Shown here one piece after another: positions 14,111-17,659 of a stretch of DNA of 17,659 nt (the stretch's first letter is position 1; every line of letters starts with the position of its first letter). The stretch is from positions 1-17,659 of the forward strand of contig JBEKXE010000094.1 in NCBI GenBank assembly GCA_049512335.1, in the 5' to 3' direction. The notes below the pieces were generated by a model. The model did no database searches. It saw only the letters and a list, made by a program, of their open reading frames with translations, and was not told where the DNA came from. Position numbers and translations under genes: made by a program. The stretch comes from Lustribacter sp049512335. GTDB taxonomy: Bacteria > Vulcanimicrobiota > Vulcanimicrobiia > Vulcanimicrobiales > Vulcanimicrobiaceae.

Positions 14111-14131
14111 CCTAAGCGAGAACTTCTTTTT
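14103..14131 (+). terminator. Probable terminator of the mltG-DUF1292 message
   Basis: AGAAGT (14103-14108) and ACTTCT (14122-14127) form a six-base stem, followed by a TTTTT run (14127-14131) in the plus direction. It includes the DUF1292 stop and the last codons of the opposing kinase gene, the only place a terminator could be, since the two stops are one base apart. The stem is short, so confidence is limited. Confidence 0.42.
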
Positions 14132-16469
14132 GGGGGAGCCAGCGGTCGATGACGAGGCGCAGGCTCGCGAGCGAGACGGGTTTGGATACGTAGTCGTCCA
14201 TGCCGGCGGCCAGGCACGCGTCGCGGTCTTCGTTGAGGGCGTTGGCTGTCATGGCCACGATCGGGACGTGCCGGCGGCTGCGGATCTCGTGGCGCCGGAT
14301 CTCGGCCGCCGCCTCGTAGCCGTCCATGACCGGCATCTGCACGTCCATGAAGATGAGGTCGTAGTTCTCGCGCGCCTGCGTGTCCACGGCCTCGCGCCCG
14401 TTGGCGACCGCCGCGGCGGTGAACCCGAGCCGCTGCAGCTGCCGCATCGCGAGGCGCTGGTTGACCTGGTTGTCCTCGACGATGAGCACGCGCTCCGGGC
14501 GCGGCGCGGCGACCGTGCTGGCCGCGGCCGGTTCGACGCTGCGGCTGCGCGTGTGCACGGCGTCGCTCAGCGCGTTATACAGCGTCGACTGCGCGATCGG
14601 CTTGACCAGATAGGCGGCGAAACCGGCGGCGCGCGCGATGCGGGCGCGCGCCGAATCGTCATGGCCGGTGACCATCAGCAGCGGGACTTTCTTTAGCGCC
14701 GCCTGTTCGCGGATCGAGCGCGCGACCGAGATGCCGTCGATCGTGCCGAGGGAATAATCGACCATCACCGCGTCGTAGGGCTCGCCGCGAGCCATCGCGA
14801 CGTCCAGGCGCGTCAGCGCTTCTTCGCCGTCGGCCGCGCCGTCGGAGTGCACGCCCCACGACTCCAGCGTGCGGTGGAAGATCTCTTGCGCGTGCTCGTC
14901 GTCGTCGACGACCAGGACGCGCGAGCCGCGCAGGTCGGTCAACGATGGCCGCGCGCTGGTGGCGCGCGAACGGATGAACGGCACGGTGAAGAAGAACGTC
15001 GAGCCGAAGCCGGGCTCGCTCTCGACCGAAATCTGGCCCTTCATCAACTGCACGAGCTGGCGCGAGATCGCGAGGCCAAGCCCCGTGCCGCCGAACCGGC
15101 GCGTCGTCGACATGTCGGCCTGGCGGAACGGTTCGAACAGTTGTTTGCGCGCGGTGGGGTCGATGCCGATGCCGGTGTCGCGGACGGCGAACTTCACCGT
15201 GACGCGGTCGCCGTCGTCTTGTTCGCACGTGACCAGGATCGAGACGCTGCCGGTGGGCGTGAACTTGACCGCGTTGCCGAGCAGGTTCGTGAGAATTTGG
15301 CCGAGCCGCAAACCGTCGCCGATGACGACCGGCGGAACGGCCGGATCGATGTAGGTCAGCAAATCGAGGTGTTTGGCGCGCGCCTGGGGCGCGATCATCG
15401 TAGCGATGGACTCGACCAGCGGCACCAATTCGACGTCGGCATGTTCCAGCTCGAGGCGGCCCGCTTCGATCTTGGAAAAGTCTAGGATCTCGTTGATGAC
15501 GGCGAGCAGCATCTCGCCGGAGCTGCGGATCGTCTCGGCCATGTCGCGTTGCTGCGGGGTGAGCGGCGAGTCGAGCAGCAGCTCGGTGGTTCCGATGACG
15601 CCGTTCATCGGCGTGCGAATCTCGTGGCTCATCGTGGCCACGAAATCCGACTTGGCGTGGGAGGCGGCCTCGGCGCGCGCGATCGCCAGCCGCAGGCCGT
15701 CCTCGCGTTCGGCGATGCGCTGCTGCATGGCGGCGAGCGTCGCGTCGAGCGAGGCGATCTCGTCGGTGCCCTCCACCCGGTCGCCCGGCGGCACCTCGAT
15801 CCCTTGCCCGTAGTCCAAGGCGTGCTGGGTTACCCGCTCGAGCCGCCGGACGAGATAGCGACTGGTCGCGTACACGGTCCCAAACGAGAGCAGCAGGCCG
15901 GCGACGACCGTCAGGGCGACGACGATGCGCGCCGACGACCGCGCATCGAGCAACTCCGTGCGGATGCCGGCCCGCAGGGTTTCCAACTCCCTGACCAGGA
16001 GCCGCTCGGCGGCGCGGAAGGAGGTCATCTCACTCCGCGAGCGGCCGGCCTCGATCGCCTGCCGAGCGGACGCGACGCGGCCGCCGGCGGCCGCGGCAAC
16101 GTAGCCGTCGAGGTCGGCGACTTCCGCCTGCGCCAGCCCAACCAGGCGGGGCCCATACGGGCCGAGATGCGGGTCGGTTTGGGACGTGGACTGCATCCGC
16201 AGGATGCTGTGCTCGGCCCGCGCGCGCGCGGCGCGGAACGCCGGCAGCAATCGCGCGTCGCCGGTGAGCGCGAAGTCGTGCGAGGCGATCTCGGCCCCTT
16301 GCAGGTCGACCAGCAGGGCGTACGACGCGGCGAGTCCCCCGTCGATGCCGCGAGTGGCGTCTTCGGACTGCTCGATTCGCGTGCCGAACACGGCGATGAG
16401 CAAGACCAGCCCGAGGACGAGCCCGAGCGGTAAGATGACCAGTGCCAGACTGCGCTGACGCAAGCTCAT
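14112..16469 (-). CDS. Hybrid sensor histidine kinase with two receiver domains
   Basis: A 785-residue membrane kinase of BarA-like layout. Its parts are TM1 (about 8-29); a helical extracytoplasmic sensor of about 150 residues resembling CHASE3 or four-helix-bundle sensors; TM2 (about 182-203); HAMP (about 204-256); HisKA with phosphorylated His282 in SHEIRTPMNG; and HATPase with N-box LLGNAVKF, DTGIGI and GGTGLGLAIS. The first receiver (about 516-639) has Asp571 in VMVDYSL, and the second (about 659-779) has Asp709 in IFMDVQMPVMDG. The first receiver lacks the usual Pro after the Asp and may be degenerate or regulatory. There is no HPt domain or response regulator nearby, so the phosphorelay partner is elsewhere. 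ATG 16469 gives TM1 directly; ATG 16556 would add 29 Arg/His-rich residues and reach almost into the tRNA. Confidence 0.95.
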   Translation of the reverse strand: MSLRQRSLALVILPLGLVLGLVLLIAVFGTRIEQSEDATRGIDGGLAASYALLVDLQGAEIASHDFALTGDARLLPAFRAARARAEHSILRMQSTSQTDPHLGPYGPRLVGLAQAEVADLDGYVAAAAGGRVASARQAIEAGRSRSEMTSFRAAERLLVRELETLRAGIRTELLDARSSARIVVALTVVAGLLLSFGTVYATSRYLVRRLERVTQHALDYGQGIEVPPGDRVEGTDEIASLDATLAAMQQRIAEREDGLRLAIARAEAASHAKSDFVATMSHEIRTPMNGVIGTTELLLDSPLTPQQRDMAETIRSSGEMLLAVINEILDFSKIEAGRLELEHADVELVPLVESIATMIAPQARAKHLDLLTYIDPAVPPVVIGDGLRLGQILTNLLGNAVKFTPTGSVSILVTCEQDDGDRVTVKFAVRDTGIGIDPTARKQLFEPFRQADMSTTRRFGGTGLGLAISRQLVQLMKGQISVESEPGFGSTFFFTVPFIRSRATSARPSLTDLRGSRVLVVDDDEHAQEIFHRTLESWGVHSDGAADGEEALTRLDVAMARGEPYDAVMVDYSLGTIDGISVARSIREQAALKKVPLLMVTGHDDSARARIARAAGFAAYLVKPIAQSTLYNALSDAVHTRSRSVEPAAASTVAAPRPERVLIVEDNQVNQRLAMRQLQRLGFTAAAVANGREAVDTQARENYDLIFMDVQMPVMDGYEAAAEIRRHEIRSRRHVPIVAMTANALNEDRDACLAAGMDDYVSKPVSLASLRLVIDRWLPQKEVLA

Positions 16470-16507
16470 GTCAGTGGATATGTGCTCGCTAGCCGTTGTA
16501 GATTCTT

Positions 16508-16519
16508 GCCGGTACCGGC
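16508..16519. repeat. Perfect 12-bp palindrome upstream of the kinase gene
   Basis: GCCGGTACCGGC is its own reverse complement and lies between the kinase start (minus strand) and tRNA-Ser (plus strand), where both promoters should be. It could be an operator. Palindromes of this length do arise by chance in GC-rich DNA, so support is weak. Confidence 0.25.
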
Positions 16520-16564
16520 GACGAGGGTGCGAGTGCCGGTTGCGAGAACGCCCCATGCCGCCGC

Positions 16565-16653
16565 GGAGAGGTGGCCGAGCGGCTGAAGGCGGCGGTTTGC
16601 TAAACCGTTATACGGATAACACTGTATCGAGGGTTCGAATCCCTCCCTCTCCG
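16565..16653 (+). tRNA. tRNA-Ser (anticodon GCT)
   Basis: Acceptor GGAGAGG pairs with CCTCTCC (16646-16652), with discriminator G 16653. The D-arm, anticodon loop TTGCTAA with anticodon GCT at 16599-16601, and T-arm GAGGG-TTCGAAT-CCCTC are all clear. The long variable arm (about 16608-16629) is diagnostic of serine. It reads AGC and AGU codons. CCA is not encoded. Confidence 0.95.
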
Positions 16654-16724
16654 GATCGCGCTCGGCAGGGAACGCAATTCGCACGGAGTACCATGCCTGG
16701 TCGCCGATGCGACGGACGGAACGT

Positions 16725-16798
16725 GCGGTCGTAGCTCAATTGGATAGAGCAACAGGCTACGAACTTGTAGGTTGGGGGTTCGAGTCCCTCCGACCGCA
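16725..16798 (+). tRNA. tRNA-Arg (anticodon ACG)
   Basis: Acceptor GCGGTCG pairs with CGACCGC (16791-16797), with discriminator A 16798. D-stem GCTC/GAGC, anticodon stem ACAGG/CTTGT around loop CTACGAA with anticodon ACG (16759-16761), and T-loop TTCGAGT are present. The A34 would be deaminated to inosine to read CGU, CGC and CGA. CCA is not encoded. The gap of 71 bases to tRNA-Ser holds no visible promoter, so the two may be co-transcribed. Confidence 0.95.
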
Positions 16799-16815
16799 TA
16801 TTTTGCCGAGGCGCT

Positions 16816-16850
16816 AGCCCGCGCGAAAGGCCGTGCGGGCTTGGTTTTTT
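16816..16850 (+). terminator. Rho-independent terminator after the tRNA genes
   Basis: AGCCCGCGC (16816-16824) pairs with GTGCGGGCT (16833-16841), a nine-base stem with one G-T pair and an eight-base loop. It is followed by TGG and a run of six Ts (16845-16850). The position, 18 bases after tRNA-Arg, fits the end of the tRNA transcript. Confidence 0.85.
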
Positions 16851-16908
16851 CGGAACGGTCCAACACAAACGAACGTTGGGGTGAAAGAAATCTCTTCACG
16901 GAGTCGGC

Positions 16909-17659
16909 ATGCAGCAGGCACTTGAGATAATCATCGGCGGGTTATTGCAGGGTGGCGCTTTCGCACTCGTTGCGCTTGGCTTTGCGCTGATCTTCCGGGT
17001 GACCGGAACGATCAACCTCGCCCAAGGTGCGTTCGTAGTGGTCGGTGCGCTGTTGCTCTACACGTTCCACCAGCAACTGATGTGGCCGCTGTGGATCGCG
17101 TTCATCGCATCGCTCGGCGTCACGACGCTGGTCGGCGTGCTGCTCGCGCAGTTCGTCCTCGAGCCGGCGCTGCGAAAGCTGCCCACGGCCGGCATGGTGA
17201 TCCTCACCGCCGGTTTGCTGACCTTCTTCGAAGGCGCGATCCTCTTGTGCTGGGGCAGCCAGCCCTACCAGCTCGAGCCGTTCTCCGGCTCGCGCCCCTA
17301 CGAGATCTTCGGGTTGCGCTTCCCGACGCAAGCGCCGTGGGACGCCGGCGCGACGATCCTGATCGTCGTCGCCCTATGGTACGTTCTGCAGAAGACGACG
17401 GTCGGCAAGGCCCTGCGTGCGGTGTCCGAAAACCCGGCCGCCGCGGCGCTGATGGGGATCAACGTCAAGCAGATGACGATCCTCTCGTATGCGGTTGCGG
17501 CCGGTATCGGCGGGATCGCGGGCATGGTGATCGGCCCGATCGTCTCGCTGCAGTTCGACGGCGGCGGCATCTTCACCAACGCCGGCTTCATCTCGGTGAC
17601 GATCGGCGGCGTGGCGTCGTTCTTCGGCGCGGTCATCGGCGGCCTCGGCTTGGGGCTGA
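16909..17659 (+). CDS. livH: Branched-chain amino acid ABC transporter permease LivH (3' end outside window)
   Basis: 250 codons are visible and the frame is still open at the window end; full LivH proteins are about 290 residues, so most of it is present. It begins MQQALEIIIGGLLQGGAFAL, followed by the family stretch FRVTGTINLAQGAFVVVGA. Several membrane helices and a cytoplasmic loop follow, with KTTVGKALRAVSENPAAAALMGIN, the site that contacts the ATPase. Then come AGMVIGPIV and GGVASFFGAVIGGL. It forms the inner-membrane pore with LivM for leucine-type amino acids or related ligands such as urea. ATG 16909 follows GGAG (16900-16903) by five bases. As the first gene after a terminator it probably heads a liv operon. 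Confidence 0.94.
   Translation, partial: MQQALEIIIGGLLQGGAFALVALGFALIFRVTGTINLAQGAFVVVGALLLYTFHQQLMWPLWIAFIASLGVTTLVGVLLAQFVLEPALRKLPTAGMVILTAGLLTFFEGAILLCWGSQPYQLEPFSGSRPYEIFGLRFPTQAPWDAGATILIVVALWYVLQKTTVGKALRAVSENPAAAALMGINVKQMTILSYAVAAGIGGIAGMVIGPIVSLQFDGGGIFTNAGFISVTIGGVASFFGAVIGGLGLGL

Noticed and set aside
16470..16556. ATG 16556 as the histidine kinase start
   Set aside because: The added 29 residues are Arg/His/Ser-rich and precede a normal membrane-anchor start; the codon lies nine bases from the tRNA-Ser gene. Not fully excluded.
16560..16910. Integration site or genomic island at the tRNA pair
   Set aside because: No integrase, direct repeat of the tRNA 3' end or phage gene is visible within the window.
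16942..17331. Minus-strand open frame opposite livH
   Set aside because: Antisense shadow of a clear LivH permease.
1..17659. CRISPR array, insertion sequence or toxin-antitoxin pair
   Set aside because: No regularly spaced repeats, transposase motifs or small paired ORFs with recognisable features were found on either strand.

Overview
The window is GC-rich, gene-dense bacterial chromosome with almost no intergenic space. Nineteen protein-coding genes (two cut by the window edges) and two tRNAs are supported. The gene order rpsU-yqeY-nfeD-floA-(small protein)-phoH-ybeY-dgkA-...-cdd-...-recO is the one known from Firmicutes, here in a high-GC genome. It is followed by ruvX-mltG-DUF1292, genes that cluster elsewhere in Firmicutes. 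With the copper amine oxidase N-terminal-type surface protein, this suggests a deep Terrabacteria lineage. Candidatus Eremiobacterota (WPS-2) is my best guess, but it is an inference; no 16S or marker tree is available here.

Layout. Positions 1-1164: the tail of one GT4 glycosyltransferase and a complete second one. 1145-4320: an exported copper-amine-oxidase-N-like protein and an orphan family-5 ABC solute-binding lipoprotein. 4320-4664: a HIT hydrolase. A strong sigma70-type promoter at 4684-4712 then starts a run of co-oriented housekeeping genes to 14110: ribosomal protein S21, YqeY, NfeD and flotillin FloA, a proline/alanine-rich membrane-anchored protein, PhoH ATPase, YbeY rRNA endonuclease, a lipid kinase/PAP2 fusion, a CorC/HlyC-type CBS protein, cytidine deaminase, RecO, RuvX, MltG and a DUF1292 protein. 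A second promoter, an extended -10 at 9875-9883, may start a nearly leaderless message at the CorC gene. A large hybrid histidine kinase lies convergent on the minus strand (14112-16469). It is followed by tRNA-Ser(GCU), tRNA-Arg(ACG), a terminator and the start of a LivH-type permease gene running off the window.

How the genes fit together. S21, YbeY, PhoH and RuvX serve ribosome and RNA maturation. NfeD/FloA, the lipid kinase/phosphatase, MltG and the glycosyltransferases serve membrane and envelope. RecO and Cdd serve DNA repair and pyrimidine salvage. Most adjacent genes overlap by four bases in NTGA form, which indicates pervasive translational coupling.

The most unusual signal is translational. 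Four genes in this one run (phoH, ybeY, recO, DUF1292) have no ATG/GTG/TTG where the protein should begin. They have CTG, ATT, CTG and ATC instead, three of them at ideal distance from a good Shine-Dalgarno sequence. The era gene (normally between cdd and recO) and the 7TM-HD gene (normally between phoH and ybeY) are absent. No mobile element, CRISPR array or phage gene is visible, and there is no gene-free stretch longer than 300 bases.
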